64,000 bases of DNA from Thiothrix sp. (GTDB taxonomy: Bacteria > Pseudomonadota > Gammaproteobacteria > Thiotrichales > Thiotrichaceae), in contig NZ_JAQTLS010000009.1 of NCBI RefSeq assembly GCF_028714775.1, positions 118,270 to 182,269 of the forward strand, in the 5' to 3' direction. The notes beneath the pieces were generated by a model, which did no database searches, was not told the origin of the DNA, and was given only the letters and a program-made list of their open reading frames with translations. Shown piece by piece: positions 1-9,338 of this stretch (positions within the stretch are counted from its first letter, which is position 1; every line of letters starts with the position of its first letter). The position numbers and the translations under genes were made by a program.

Positions 1-204
1 ACTACCGGGCTAGATCAAGATTATTGGGAACTCCAACTCAATGGCGAGGGGGTTGATTTGGCGTACATCTACGTCAAGCAGCCGAATGGCACATTCATCA
101 ATCTGGCGAAACTCGCGCATTGCCCCACGAGCGGGGTCAAAGCGGCGTATGACGCCAAGGGCAGGGTGCTGAAACTGCGTGGGTTGCCGCGTTTGCCCCA
201 CTGA
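1..204 (+). CDS. C-terminal fragment of an unrecognised protein
   Basis: An open frame runs in from the left edge and stops at TGA 202-204, leaving the last 67 residues of a protein whose start lies outside the window. The fragment ends in a basic tail (LKLRGLPRLPH). I recognise no domain and see no signal or membrane segment. It is treated as coding because the frame is open to the edge and the repeat element at 207 begins just after its stop. Function unknown. Confidence 0.5.
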   Translation, partial: TTGLDQDYWELQLNGEGVDLAYIYVKQPNGTFINLAKLAHCPTSGVKAAYDAKGRVLKLRGLPRLPH

Positions 205-206
205 TG

Positions 207-302
207 TCTGAACTGGGATTTTCCTGATTCAAGGATTAGCAGGAGCCGGAGTATCCCTTCTTCATCCTGCTAATCCTTCCATCCTGTAAATCAAGGTTCA
301 GA
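207..302. repeat. Short inverted-repeat (MITE/REP-like) element
   Basis: Two 38-base arms, 207-244 and 265-302, are imperfect reverse complements of each other. Both begin or end in TCTGAAC-type sequence and share the inner GGATTAGCAGGA block exactly. They flank a 20-base centre. The element fills the gap between the truncated gene and trmO and carries no ORF. I recall similar 'TCTGAACTGGGATTT' elements from many bacterial genomes, but copy number here cannot be judged from one copy. Confidence 0.6.
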
Positions 303-362
303 AACTTAGCGCGATTTTCCCTCGCCGCTCCGCTACAATCTCCCCAACTTAGGAGGTAGCGG

Positions 363-1094
363 ATGCTGGAACTCAAACCCGAAATGACTTATACATTCAA
401 CCCCATCGGCATCATATCCTCCCCCTACAAAGAAAAATTCGGCATCCCCCGCCAGCCGGGATTGGTCACGGAAGCGCGTGCCACGCTGACCTTGCTGCCG
501 CCCTACAACCAGCCGGAAATCGTGCGCGGCCTCGAAGGTTTTTCCCACGTTTGGCTGATCTTTGTGTTCCACGGTACGCAAGCGCAAGGCTGGAAACCCA
601 CGGTGCGCCCGCCGCGTCTCGGTGGTAATGCCCGCGTGGGGGTATTTGCTACGCGCTCCACGTTCCGCCCTAATCCCATTGGTCTGTCGGTTGCGCAGTT
701 ATCTGGCATTCAGGTTCAAGGGAGTAGCATTACCCTCGAATTAGCGGGCACGGATTTGCTGGATGGCACGCCAGTACTGGATGTGAAGCCGTACTTGCCG
801 TATGCTGACGCGCTTTTTCAGGCCAGCGCAGGTTTTGCCCAAGATGCACCACCTGCTCGGCAAGCCGTAACGTTTTCCGCCCTTGCCAGTGAGCAATGCA
901 CACGCAAGCAGGGGCAGTGGCAAACCGATGTACGCCGCCTGATTGAGCAAATTTTGAGTCAAGACCCCCGGCCTTCTTATCAGCAAGGACAGCAACAAGA
1001 GGCGCGGGTATACGCCATGCGCCTGTACGATTTCGACCTGCGCTGGCATTACACGCCATCCGGCATTGAAGTGCTGGAGCTGGCAGATATTTAG
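363..1094 (+). CDS. trmO: tRNA (N6-threonylcarbamoyladenosine(37)-N6)-methyltransferase TrmO
   Basis: TrmO (TsaA/YaeB family) methylates N6 of t6A at position 37 of ANN-decoding tRNAs, using S-adenosylmethionine, in the cytoplasm. The 243-residue product is close to the E. coli length. It shows the family core: a beta-barrel start (FNPIGIISSPYKEKFGIPRQ), the TRSTFRPNPIGLS block near residue 98 and DGTPVLDVKPYLPYAD near residue 134. The start at 363 is preceded by AGGAGG (351-356) at a good distance; the in-frame ATG at 384 has no comparable site. A possible -10 (TACAAT, 334-339) lies just upstream. No operon partner is obvious; dacB starts 15 bases later and could be cotranscribed. Confidence 0.93.
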   Translation: MLELKPEMTYTFNPIGIISSPYKEKFGIPRQPGLVTEARATLTLLPPYNQPEIVRGLEGFSHVWLIFVFHGTQAQGWKPTVRPPRLGGNARVGVFATRSTFRPNPIGLSVAQLSGIQVQGSSITLELAGTDLLDGTPVLDVKPYLPYADALFQASAGFAQDAPPARQAVTFSALASEQCTRKQGQWQTDVRRLIEQILSQDPRPSYQQGQQQEARVYAMRLYDFDLRWHYTPSGIEVLELADI

Positions 1095-1109
1095 GGCAAC
1101 AACCACGCT

Positions 1110-2579
1110 ATGTTGAAAACGGTTTATTCCATCGGGCTATTATTGTGCGCGTGCGTTGCAAACGTGTGCGCCGCCGAGCTTATGCCAGTGCCTGTCAGTA
1201 CCCCGCAACCAGCGGAGATGACTTTAGTCCGCCACCAGCAGACGCTGGGTTTGCCGGATGAGGTCAAGGCGATGATGCAGGAAAGCGGCATTCCCGATGG
1301 GCATTTCAGCGCTTATATCCGTGACTTGAATGCCGATGTGCCGATGGTGGTGCATAACGACCGCGAGCCGCGCACCCCAGCATCGGTGATGAAATTGATG
1401 ACCACGTGGACAGCGCTCAAAGTGCTGGGGCCTGCGTATACGTGGAAAACGGAAGTGTGGACACGCGGCGAGTTGAAAGATGGGGTGTTGAATGGTGATT
1501 TGATCCTCAAAGGTTACGGCGACCCGTTCCTGACCGATGAGTCATTCCGCGAGATGTTGCATGACGTGCAACTCAAGGGGCTGAAACAAATCCGGGGTAA
1601 TTTGGTGGTGGATAACAGCTATTTCAGCATTCCGCCGCAAAACACGGGTGATTTCGATGGTGAAGCGTCGCTGGTGTATAACGCGCTGCCGACAGCGCTG
1701 ATGTATAACTTCCAGGCGACCCGTTTCTTGTTGGAGCCGGATGCGGCTAACCAGCGGGTTAATATTTCCACTTTTCCAACCATTCCCGGCTTGCAGGTGG
1801 ATAACCAACTCAAGCTGATACAGGGTGCTTGCCAGAAAGGTTATTACAAGCCAGGTGTGAAATTGACCGGCAATGTGGTCAAAATTGCGGGGGCTTACGC
1901 TACTGATTGCGGGAAAAACTTTATCCTGCGGGTGCTGACCACGCCAGAAGACAATGTGTTTAATGCTTTCCGCGATGTGTGGCGTTCCGAAGGCGGGGTA
2001 TTTGACGGCAAGTTACAAACCGGGACGGTGCAGGCCAGTGATGTGCTGTTGCATACCCAAGAATCCCGCACCTTGGGCGAACAGATACGGTTCGTCAACA
2101 AATGGAGCAACAATGTCATGGCGCGGGATTTATTCTTGAGCGCCGGAGCGCAGACTGCGGGTGAACCTGCTACGCTTGAAAAAGCGCGGGCAGCAATGGC
2201 GGACGTGTTACAAAAGGCTGGCATTGATTACACCGGGATGGTGGTTGAAAACGGGTCGGGCTTATCGCGCCAAGAACGGGTCAGCGCCCGTCAGCTAGGG
2301 TCGTTGCTGGAAGCGGCATGGCGTGACCCGTATATGCCTGAGTTTATGGCCTCCCTGCCCTTATTGGGTGAGGATGGTACACTGGCGTCACGTTTCAAAG
2401 ATGGTGATTTGCGCGGGCGCAGCCACATGAAAACCGGCACATTGGATGGCGCGAGCGCGATTTCAGGTTATATGTTAACCCGTAGCGGCAAACGGCTGGT
2501 GATTGCGCTGATCCATAATGGCCCGGAAGCGGGGCACGGTTTGCAGGATGCCATCTTGAAGTGGGCGTTTGAGCAATGA
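1110..2579 (+). CDS. dacB: D-alanyl-D-alanine carboxypeptidase/endopeptidase (PBP4, DacB)
   Basis: Periplasmic class C low-molecular-mass penicillin-binding protein (peptidase family S13), which trims D-Ala from pentapeptides and cuts D-Ala-meso-DAP cross-links in peptidoglycan. All three penicillin-binding motifs are visible: S92-V-M-K95 in TPASVMKLMTTW, S-N-N near residue 333 in NKWSNNVMARDLF, and K441-T-G in HMKTGTLDGASAISGY. Residues 1-22 form a Sec signal peptide (hydrophobic core SIGLLLCACVANVCA). The 489-residue length is usual for the family. It lies 15 bases after trmO and 24 before tamA, so the three may share a transcript. Confidence 0.95.
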   Translation: MLKTVYSIGLLLCACVANVCAAELMPVPVSTPQPAEMTLVRHQQTLGLPDEVKAMMQESGIPDGHFSAYIRDLNADVPMVVHNDREPRTPASVMKLMTTWTALKVLGPAYTWKTEVWTRGELKDGVLNGDLILKGYGDPFLTDESFREMLHDVQLKGLKQIRGNLVVDNSYFSIPPQNTGDFDGEASLVYNALPTALMYNFQATRFLLEPDAANQRVNISTFPTIPGLQVDNQLKLIQGACQKGYYKPGVKLTGNVVKIAGAYATDCGKNFILRVLTTPEDNVFNAFRDVWRSEGGVFDGKLQTGTVQASDVLLHTQESRTLGEQIRFVNKWSNNVMARDLFLSAGAQTAGEPATLEKARAAMADVLQKAGIDYTGMVVENGSGLSRQERVSARQLGSLLEAAWRDPYMPEFMASLPLLGEDGTLASRFKDGDLRGRSHMKTGTLDGASAISGYMLTRSGKRLVIALIHNGPEAGHGLQDAILKWAFEQ

Positions 2580-2603
2580 TAATGAGGACTGTGGAGCCAC
2601 CTA

Positions 2604-4376
2604 ATGAAAAAAATAGTCTGGGGCTTATGCTTTATGGGGGTGGCTGCGCCTGCATCAGCGGCGTTTTGGCAACAAGCTAAAGAAGACACCGAAGCCAAAC
2701 CGGAATCCCCGGTCAAGGTTAATGTGCAAGGCGCGGATGATGCGCTGGCAGAAAACCTACGGGCGTTGATGCCCTCGTTACGTAACCTCAAATGCGATTC
2801 CCCCAGCGACCGGGTGGCGCGTTTCATCGAATCTTCCGGCGAAAAGTTGCAGGAAGCCGCGCAAGCGATGGGGTATTACGATGCGCAGTTCAATGTTACC
2901 CCTACGCGCCAAGGCAACTGCCTCGCACTGAACGTGGCGGTGCAGCCCGGAGAACCCGTCAAGGTTACGCAAGTTCAGGTACAAGTGACGGGCGAAGGTA
3001 AAAACTTAGACGAATTCCGCGAATTGGCAGCTACCCCGCCTTACCAGCCCGGCGAACCCTTGGTTCAGCAAAAATACAAAGATTTTAAAAGTAGCCTGAA
3101 CCGTGCCGCCAACAACCTCGGCTTTTTCGATGCCGGATATATCACCCGCAAAATCCAAGTTGACCCGGATACCCGTCAAGCGCAAATCAAGCTGCATTTC
3201 GATACCGGCAAACGTTACCGGGTTGGCAAGGTCGACGTGGCGCAGGATGTGCTGGATACCGAACATCTTAACCGTTACCTGCGGCTCAAAGAGGGCGACA
3301 CTTACGACGTGGCAAACGTCCTCAAGCAGCAGCGGGTGTTGGAAGGCAGCGGCTATTACAGCGATGTGCAAGTGCATAGCAATCACAAGCAAGCCACTGA
3401 TGGCGTTGTTCCGGTAGAAATCGAAGCACGTCGGGGTAAGCGTTATAGTTATATGGGGCAACTAGGGTACGGCACGGATACGGGTTTTCGCGCTGAAACT
3501 GACATGAACATCCACTGGGTCAATTCCAAAGGCCATCAGGTTAATGCCAAGGGTAAGGTGGCTCAGAAAGAGCAATTGGCTGAGGTAATCTACAAGGTTC
3601 CGTTGTGGCATCCCGAAAATGAGTATTCCCGCCTTTCCGTTGCTTACAAAAAGAGTGAAAACAACGGCATCAAAAGCAAGTTTTCCAAGGTGGGCGTTGA
3701 TTATAACCGCCGCAGCGACAGCGATTGGCAACAAACAGTCTTCATCAACTATCTGGATGAAACTAACCAAGTCACGGGTGCTCCAGAGATACGTGCACAG
3801 TTTACCTTGCTGGGTGCGCGTGTAACGAAGTCCAAGAGTGATGACATGTTATTTCCTTCTAAGGGTTGGTCGTTATCAGCAGAAGTGCAGGGTGCGCGTA
3901 AAAGTGTGTTGAGTGATGAAAATGTTATACAGGGTAAAGTGCAGGGCAAGTACCTGCAAACCTTCGACAACCACGGCAAGCTGATTCTGCAAGGGGCAGC
4001 AGGTACAGCACTGACTAACAATCTGAACGGTATACCCAAGTCATTGCGGTTTTTTGCCGGGGGACCGGACTCAGTGCGTGGCTACGACGTTGAGTCGCTG
4101 GGTGAGAAAAATGCCGCAGGGGCGGTTATCGGCGGCAAACACTTATTAACCACAAGCGTGGAATACGAACATCCCTTGGTCGACAAATGGAGTGCGGCAG
4201 CTTTCGTGGATGCAGGCAATGCGTTTGATAGCACTGCAAAGCTAACGATGAAGGTCGGCTCCGGTGTCGGGGTGCGCTGGAAATCCCCCTTGGGGCCGGT
4301 ACGTGCGGACATTGCCGTGCCGAAGGATAATGCCCGCGATGTCCATTTCTACTTCAGTTTGGGGCCGGATTTGTGA
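2604..4376 (+). CDS. tamA: Autotransporter assembly outer-membrane protein TamA
   Basis: TamA is the Omp85-family outer-membrane barrel of the translocation and assembly module, working with TamB in biogenesis of some outer-membrane proteins and in envelope lipid homeostasis. The 590-residue product has a Sec signal (MKKIVWGLCFMGVAAPASA), POTRA repeats over about residues 35-270, and a C-terminal 16-strand barrel domain ending in the phenylalanine-rich FYFSLGPDL. The barrel contains the Omp85 signature region FAGGPDSVRGYDVESLG. The start at 2604 follows GGAG (2593-2596). Its stop overlaps the GTG start of tamB by 4 bases, the usual translational coupling of this pair. Confidence 0.94.
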   Translation: MKKIVWGLCFMGVAAPASAAFWQQAKEDTEAKPESPVKVNVQGADDALAENLRALMPSLRNLKCDSPSDRVARFIESSGEKLQEAAQAMGYYDAQFNVTPTRQGNCLALNVAVQPGEPVKVTQVQVQVTGEGKNLDEFRELAATPPYQPGEPLVQQKYKDFKSSLNRAANNLGFFDAGYITRKIQVDPDTRQAQIKLHFDTGKRYRVGKVDVAQDVLDTEHLNRYLRLKEGDTYDVANVLKQQRVLEGSGYYSDVQVHSNHKQATDGVVPVEIEARRGKRYSYMGQLGYGTDTGFRAETDMNIHWVNSKGHQVNAKGKVAQKEQLAEVIYKVPLWHPENEYSRLSVAYKKSENNGIKSKFSKVGVDYNRRSDSDWQQTVFINYLDETNQVTGAPEIRAQFTLLGARVTKSKSDDMLFPSKGWSLSAEVQGARKSVLSDENVIQGKVQGKYLQTFDNHGKLILQGAAGTALTNNLNGIPKSLRFFAGGPDSVRGYDVESLGEKNAAGAVIGGKHLLTTSVEYEHPLVDKWSAAAFVDAGNAFDSTAKLTMKVGSGVGVRWKSPLGPVRADIAVPKDNARDVHFYFSLGPDL

Positions 4377-7300
4377 AGCAATGGTTTAAATACTTGTTGA
4401 TAAACCCGCTGGCAACGCTGTTGCTGATCGGCTTTTTGGTATTGCTAACCATCGCTTTGCTGACACTTTCCAGTACCGGGACGCGGATACTCGCCAATAA
4501 CGCCAAGTATTTTGTCTCGGGTTTGACGCTGGAAGGGGCTGAAGGGGCTTTGGTCAGCGGCCTCACCCTCAAGCATTTGCAATGGAAAGACGATGCCACT
4601 CAGGTCGATGCCAGCCAAATTAGCTTGGATAATACCTTGGATATTGGCGTGCCTTCGACCTTGGTGGTGAAAAGCTTGCACGCTGACAAATTGGTGATCC
4701 GTTTATTGGCAAGTGCGGATGGCAAAGAGTCTACGCCTTTCAAGCCGCCTACGCTTTTCTTGCCGTTCAATATAGATGCCCGCAACGTCGACATCGGTGA
4801 ATTGGAAATTTGGCGGGGTGACACCCCCCTGCGCTTCCATCATGTGAAACTGATCGGTCATACCCTTGATGGGCGCTTGCAAGTTGAGAGCCTGCGGCTG
4901 GATGGCGTTATGGGGCAATTGGCGGTCGACGGCGTGGTGGGTTGGCAAGATGCAATTACTTGGCAAGCCAACGTTACCGGCACGCACATCAATCCGGTCG
5001 ATTACCTCAAGGATATGCCCGCGAGTCTGGATGTGGCGCTGACTTCCAGTGGTACATGGGCGCAGGGTAAAACTCAAGTCCTGTTGGATATAAGCAAACT
5101 GCAAGGCCGTTTGCGCGAATACCCGGTCGATGTCAAAGGGCAGGCGGAGTGGGATGGCAAGCTGCTGGCCTTGCATAAAGTTAACGCCCTGATTGGTAAC
5201 AATCAGTTACAGGCCGAAGGCAATGTCGGGGAAAGTTTCGATTTGCACTGGCGGGTCGATGCCAAAAATCTGGCAACTGCATGGATGGGCTTGGAAGGTA
5301 GCCTCAAAGGTGCGGGCGTGCTCAAGGGCAAACTCAACAAGCCCGAAATACAAGCTGACCTGAAAGGCAGCAAGCTGCGCTATCAGGATTTCCGTCTCGG
5401 CTCGTTGGATGTGCAAGCCAGTCAGGCGGGCGAAATTTATACCGTCAAAGGCAATGTACAGGATTTCAAGGCGGGCAATACCGTCATCCCCTCTGCACAA
5501 ATCGACGCGCAAGGTACGCTGGAAAACCATCGTGTGACCGCGAAAGTAACCCACCCAGAAGGCAAAGCCGATTTCGTTGCTAACGGTGGTTTGAAAGATG
5601 GGCAATGGCGCGGCACGGTACAAAGCCTTTCCTTGCGCGATACGGCGGCAGGTGATTGGAATATGGCTGGCGCGGTCAAGCTTGATGCTTCTGCCAATGT
5701 TTTTAGCAGTTCGGAAATATGCCTCACCGACCGGGGGGCGCGTGCTTGCGGCAAGCCTGTGTGGTCGCAGCAAAATGGTTTCAGCCTCACCGGAACCTTG
5801 CAGCAGATTCCGCTGGTGATGTTGCGTCCGTGGTTGCCGGATACGTTCAATGCAGGTGGAGCGGTGAGTGCCGATTACCACTTTGAACAGCGCGGCGGCA
5901 AACCAACGGGCAAGGTGGATTTGCGCCTACCGGACAACTCTTTCACTGTGCAAGCCGGTAATGGCAAGGCAGAAACGCTGCACTACACCAATGCCCGCGC
6001 GAACCTGAGTCTGAATGACCGACAATTGGAAGGGCAGGCGCAACTGGATTTGAGCGGTTACGGGCAGTTACGGGCAGATGGGCGCGTCGACCTGTCGCCG
6101 CAAGATGGCAATCACCGCATCAACGCGCACCTGACGGCTGATATGCCGGATATTGCGTGGCTGGAGCGCTATTCCACACAAATTGACCAGTTGCAGGGGC
6201 GCATGAATGGTGATGTGCAAATAACGGGTTCCCTCAAGAAACCCAACGTCACGGGTTCGGCGCGGCTCACCAATGGTCAGGTGCATTTGCCAGAAGCTGG
6301 CGTCACGCTGGATGCCATCAGCCTTACCATGCAGGCTAGTGGCGCAGATCGGGCGGTGATTACGGGTTCGATGCGGGCGGGGCAGGGGGTGCTGAACGCC
6401 AACGGTGTGTTGTCGCTGGCAAACTTACCCAATTGGCGGGCAGACGTGAATTTGCAGGGCAATAACCTGAAATTGATGGATACGCACGAAGTGCAGGCGC
6501 TGGTTTCACCCAATTTACAGTTCCAAATTAGTCCGGCCAGTGTGGCAGTCAGTGGTACGGTGCTGATTCCCGAGAGTACTGTGAGCTTGCGGGAAATTCC
6601 CCAAACAGCCAGCACAGTATCGGAAGACGTGGTGATTGTCGGGCGACGTGCGCCCCATCGGCAGGCGGTGGCGGTGTCCGTCAAGGAAGCCCCGCTGGAC
6701 ATCCAGCCCAATGTCACTATCGAATTGGGTGATCGGGTGAAATTTACCGGCTTTGGCTTAGATGCGCGTTTGAATGGCAAGTTGCGTGTATTGCGTACCC
6801 GTCAGGACATCGTTGCCGAAGGTGTCTTAAATGTCGTCGATGGCGTGTATAAAGCCTATGGGCAAAACCTTGCGATTGAGCGCGGGCGTCTGATTTTCAA
6901 CGGGCCGTTGGATAATCCGGGCTTGGATGTGCGTGCGGTGCGCGAAGTGGAAGAGGGCGACATCAAGGTGGGAATTGCGCTGGCAGGTACGGTGCAGCAG
7001 CCAGAGTCCACGCTGTTTTCCACCCCCCAACAAACCCAGAGCGACACCTTGAGCTACTTGTTGACCGGGCGTGCGATGTCAGGGTTAAGTGGTGACCAGT
7101 CATCGCTGTTGATGGAAGCGGTCAGCCAATTAGGTGTTGTTGGTGGGGAAAGTCTGGTGCAACAGATCGGTGGCAGTTTAGGCTTGGATGAGCTTGGCCT
7201 GAAGACCAAGAACGGTGATTTCGGGCAAAGCGAACTGGCGCTCGGTAAACGGCTGGGGGCGCGTCTGTACGTGCGCTACATTGTTAGCCTGTTCGATTCG

Positions 7301-7426
7301 TTGCAACGGGTTGCCATTACTTATCAGATTAACAAACACTTACAGCTAGAAGCGAAGGCGGGGGTCAACCAAGGTATCGACTTGATCTATAAAATTGACA
7401 CAAATAAAGGTTTATTAGGGCCGTAA
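4373..7426 (+). CDS. tamB: Translocation and assembly module protein TamB
   Basis: TamB is an inner-membrane-anchored, periplasm-spanning beta-helical protein of the AsmA/DUF490 repeat superfamily and the partner of TamA. The 1017-residue product has one N-terminal membrane anchor (residues about 10-32, LATLLLIGFLVLLTIALLTL), long low-complexity beta repeats, and the conserved C-terminal DUF490 region ending in QINKHLQLEAKAGVNQGIDLIYKID. It is shorter than the 1259-residue E. coli protein, mainly in the repeats, which vary in number in this family. Translation starts at GTG 4373 inside the tamA stop (GTGA). Confidence 0.93.
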   Translation: MKQWFKYLLINPLATLLLIGFLVLLTIALLTLSSTGTRILANNAKYFVSGLTLEGAEGALVSGLTLKHLQWKDDATQVDASQISLDNTLDIGVPSTLVVKSLHADKLVIRLLASADGKESTPFKPPTLFLPFNIDARNVDIGELEIWRGDTPLRFHHVKLIGHTLDGRLQVESLRLDGVMGQLAVDGVVGWQDAITWQANVTGTHINPVDYLKDMPASLDVALTSSGTWAQGKTQVLLDISKLQGRLREYPVDVKGQAEWDGKLLALHKVNALIGNNQLQAEGNVGESFDLHWRVDAKNLATAWMGLEGSLKGAGVLKGKLNKPEIQADLKGSKLRYQDFRLGSLDVQASQAGEIYTVKGNVQDFKAGNTVIPSAQIDAQGTLENHRVTAKVTHPEGKADFVANGGLKDGQWRGTVQSLSLRDTAAGDWNMAGAVKLDASANVFSSSEICLTDRGARACGKPVWSQQNGFSLTGTLQQIPLVMLRPWLPDTFNAGGAVSADYHFEQRGGKPTGKVDLRLPDNSFTVQAGNGKAETLHYTNARANLSLNDRQLEGQAQLDLSGYGQLRADGRVDLSPQDGNHRINAHLTADMPDIAWLERYSTQIDQLQGRMNGDVQITGSLKKPNVTGSARLTNGQVHLPEAGVTLDAISLTMQASGADRAVITGSMRAGQGVLNANGVLSLANLPNWRADVNLQGNNLKLMDTHEVQALVSPNLQFQISPASVAVSGTVLIPESTVSLREIPQTASTVSEDVVIVGRRAPHRQAVAVSVKEAPLDIQPNVTIELGDRVKFTGFGLDARLNGKLRVLRTRQDIVAEGVLNVVDGVYKAYGQNLAIERGRLIFNGPLDNPGLDVRAVREVEEGDIKVGIALAGTVQQPESTLFSTPQQTQSDTLSYLLTGRAMSGLSGDQSSLLMEAVSQLGVVGGESLVQQIGGSLGLDELGLKTKNGDFGQSELALGKRLGARLYVRYIVSLFDSLQRVAITYQINKHLQLEAKAGVNQGIDLIYKIDTNKGLLGP

Positions 7427-7450
7427 AGGTGTTATGATTGCCCCGCTTCG

Positions 7451-7467
7451 TTATTTGTGACAAATAA
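7451..7467. other. 17-bp palindrome, possible operator
   Basis: TTATTTGT-G-ACAAATAA is a perfect 8-base inverted repeat around one central base, enclosed by CCGC (7442-7446 area) and GCGG. It lies about 60 bases upstream of the tRNA-tuf promoter and 24 bases after the tamB stop. It lacks a T-tract, so it is not a convincing terminator. A dimeric repressor site is possible; the regulator is unknown. Confidence 0.4.
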
Positions 7468-7527
7468 GGCGGAAAACCAGTTGGTTTGAATGCCGAAAAT
7501 TAATGTCAGATTTGTGTTTCAGTGAGG

Positions 7528-7556
7528 TTGACGTTGTAAAGTGATTCACTTACAAT
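7528..7556 (+). promoter_or_regulatory. Sigma-70 promoter of the tRNA-tuf-secE-nusG-rpl-rpo unit
   Basis: TTGACG (7528-7533), a 17-base spacer and TACAAT (7551-7556) form a near-consensus sigma-70 promoter. Transcription would begin around 7563, ten bases before tRNA-Tyr. Confidence 0.8.
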
Positions 7557-7572
7557 GCTCGCCTTTCCAGTC

Positions 7573-7657
<85 letters not shown>

Positions 7658-7720
7658 TTTGATTTAGTTTACACGTTCAGCTTTTTCGCGTGGTGATTAC
7701 ACGATGCGGAATAAGATTAG

Positions 7721-7794
7721 GCGGGTGTAGTTCACTGGTAGAACCTCAGCCTTCCAAGCTGATGGAGTGGGTTCGATTCCCATCACCCGCTCCA
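7721..7794 (+). tRNA. tRNA-Gly (TCC)
   Basis: A 74-nt tRNA with acceptor stem GCGGGTG/CACCCGC, discriminator T, encoded CCA, and anticodon TCC in the loop between CAGCC and GCTG. Second tRNA of the cluster, as in E. coli tufB operons. Confidence 0.96.
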
Positions 7795-7822
7795 CTGTGT
7801 GGCAAAGTCATTTAAAATTTAC

Positions 7823-7898
<76 letters not shown>

Positions 7899-7931
7899 GT
7901 TATTGAAAATCTTACCGGGATGTTGTCAAAG

Positions 7932-9122
7932 ATGGCAAAGAGTAAATTTGAACGTACAAAACCGCACGTAAACGTAGGTACAATTGGCCACGTTGACCAC
8001 GGTAAGACTACACTGACAGCGGCGTTGACCGTCGTGCAATCTCGCAAATTTGGTGGTGAAGCAAAAGCTTATGATCAAATCGACGCGGCTCCAGAAGAAA
8101 AGGCACGTGGCATCACCATCTCTACCGCACACGTAGAGTATGAATCTGAAAACCGCCACTACGCACACGTCGACTGCCCAGGGCATGCTGACTATGTAAA
8201 GAACATGATCACAGGTGCGGCACAGATGGATGGCGCAATCTTGGTTTGTTCCGCTGCTGACGGCCCAATGCCACAAACCCGTGAACACATCCTGCTGTCA
8301 CGTCAGGTTGGCGTCCCTTACATCGTGGTTTACATGAACAAATGTGACCTCGTTGATGACGAAGAGTTGCTGGAACTGGTCGAAATGGAACTGCGTGAGC
8401 TGCTCTCCAGCTACGAATTCCCCGGTGACGACACCCCGATCATCAAAGGTTCTGCGCGTATGGCGCTCGAGGGCGACCAATCCCCGATTGGCGAGCCTTC
8501 CATTGCTGAGCTGATCAATGCGCTCGACACCTACATCCCAGAGCCAGAACGTGCCATCGACGGCGCATTCCTGATGCCAGTGGAAGACGTGTTCTCCATC
8601 TCCGGTCGTGGTACGGTAGTAACAGGCCGTATCGAACGTGGTGTGGTTAAAGTTGGCGAAACTGTGGAAATCGTTGGTATCCGTACCACCCAAACCACCA
8701 CCGTCACTGGCGTTGAAATGTTCCGTAAGCTGCTCGACCAAGGTATGGCGGGTGACAACGTTGGCCTGCTGCTGCGCGGCACCAAGCGTGACGACGTAGA
8801 GCGTGGTCAAGTCCTGTGCAAACCGGGCACGATCAAGCCACACACTAAATTTGAAGCGGAAGTCTACGTCCTGTCCAAAGAAGAAGGTGGTCGTCACACC
8901 CCATTCTTCAAAGGCTACCGCCCACAGTTCTACTTCCGTACCACTGATGTAACGGGCGCTTGTGAGCTGCCAGAAGGCGTTGAAATGGTCATGCCGGGTG
9001 ATAACGTCAAGCTGGTCATCAGTCTGATCAACCCAATCGCAATGGAAGATGGGCTGCGTTTTGCGATCCGTGAAGGCGGCCGTACTGTTGGTGCTGGTGT
9101 TGTTGCCAAAATTATTGAATAA
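7932..9122 (+). CDS. tuf: Elongation factor Tu (first copy)
   Basis: EF-Tu is the GTPase that delivers aminoacyl-tRNA to the ribosomal A site. The 396-residue product shows the G motifs [14 protein letters not shown] and NKCD, followed by the two beta-barrel domains. The frame stays open upstream into tRNA-Thr, but the start is placed at ATG 7932 because the protein then matches the second copy (24236-25426) exactly in length and sequence. The Shine-Dalgarno site is weak. It is preceded by three tRNAs and followed by tRNA-Trp, secE and nusG. Confidence 0.97.
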   Translation: MAKSKFERTKPHVNVGTIGHVDHGKTTLTAALTVVQSRKFGGEAKAYDQIDAAPEEKARGITISTAHVEYESENRHYAHVDCPGHADYVKNMITGAAQMDGAILVCSAADGPMPQTREHILLSRQVGVPYIVVYMNKCDLVDDEELLELVEMELRELLSSYEFPGDDTPIIKGSARMALEGDQSPIGEPSIAELINALDTYIPEPERAIDGAFLMPVEDVFSISGRGTVVTGRIERGVVKVGETVEIVGIRTTQTTTVTGVEMFRKLLDQGMAGDNVGLLLRGTKRDDVERGQVLCKPGTIKPHTKFEAEVYVLSKEEGGRHTPFFKGYRPQFYFRTTDVTGACELPEGVEMVMPGDNVKLVISLINPIAMEDGLRFAIREGGRTVGAGVVAKIIE

Positions 9123-9141
9123 ACACTGCTTGTGTTTTAAG

Positions 9142-9170
9142 GGAACGGGGGTTATGCTCCCGTTCCTTGT
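9142..9170 (+). terminator. Hairpin between tuf and tRNA-Trp
   Basis: GGAACGGG (9142-9149) pairs with CCCGTTCC (9159-9166), followed by only a short T-rich stretch (TTGT). It may be a partial terminator or a processing stem separating the tuf mRNA from tRNA-Trp. Confidence 0.45.
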
Positions 9171-9179
9171 CACGTTTAC

Positions 9180-9255
9180 AGGGTAATAGCTCAATTGGCA
9201 GAGCGGCGGTCTCCAAAACCGCAGGTTGGGGGTTCGATTCCCTCTTGCCCTGCCA
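9180..9255 (+). tRNA. tRNA-Trp (CCA)
   Basis: A 76-nt tRNA with acceptor stem AGGGTAA/TTGCCCT (one T-G pair), discriminator G, encoded CCA end, anticodon stem GCGGT/ACCGC and loop CTCCAAA giving anticodon CCA. It sits between tuf and secE, the common gammaproteobacterial arrangement. Confidence 0.96.
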
Positions 9256-9338
9256 TCTTTTTAAGATGGCTTTGGATAGTGGATTGTTTGCAGTATGTTG
9301 TCCAAAGTCATTCGACTATCAGGTTGGTGAATAAATAA

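Noticed and set aside
7442..7470. The palindrome after tamB as a Rho-independent terminator
   Set aside because: The stem is A/T-rich, the loop is one base and no T-tract follows.
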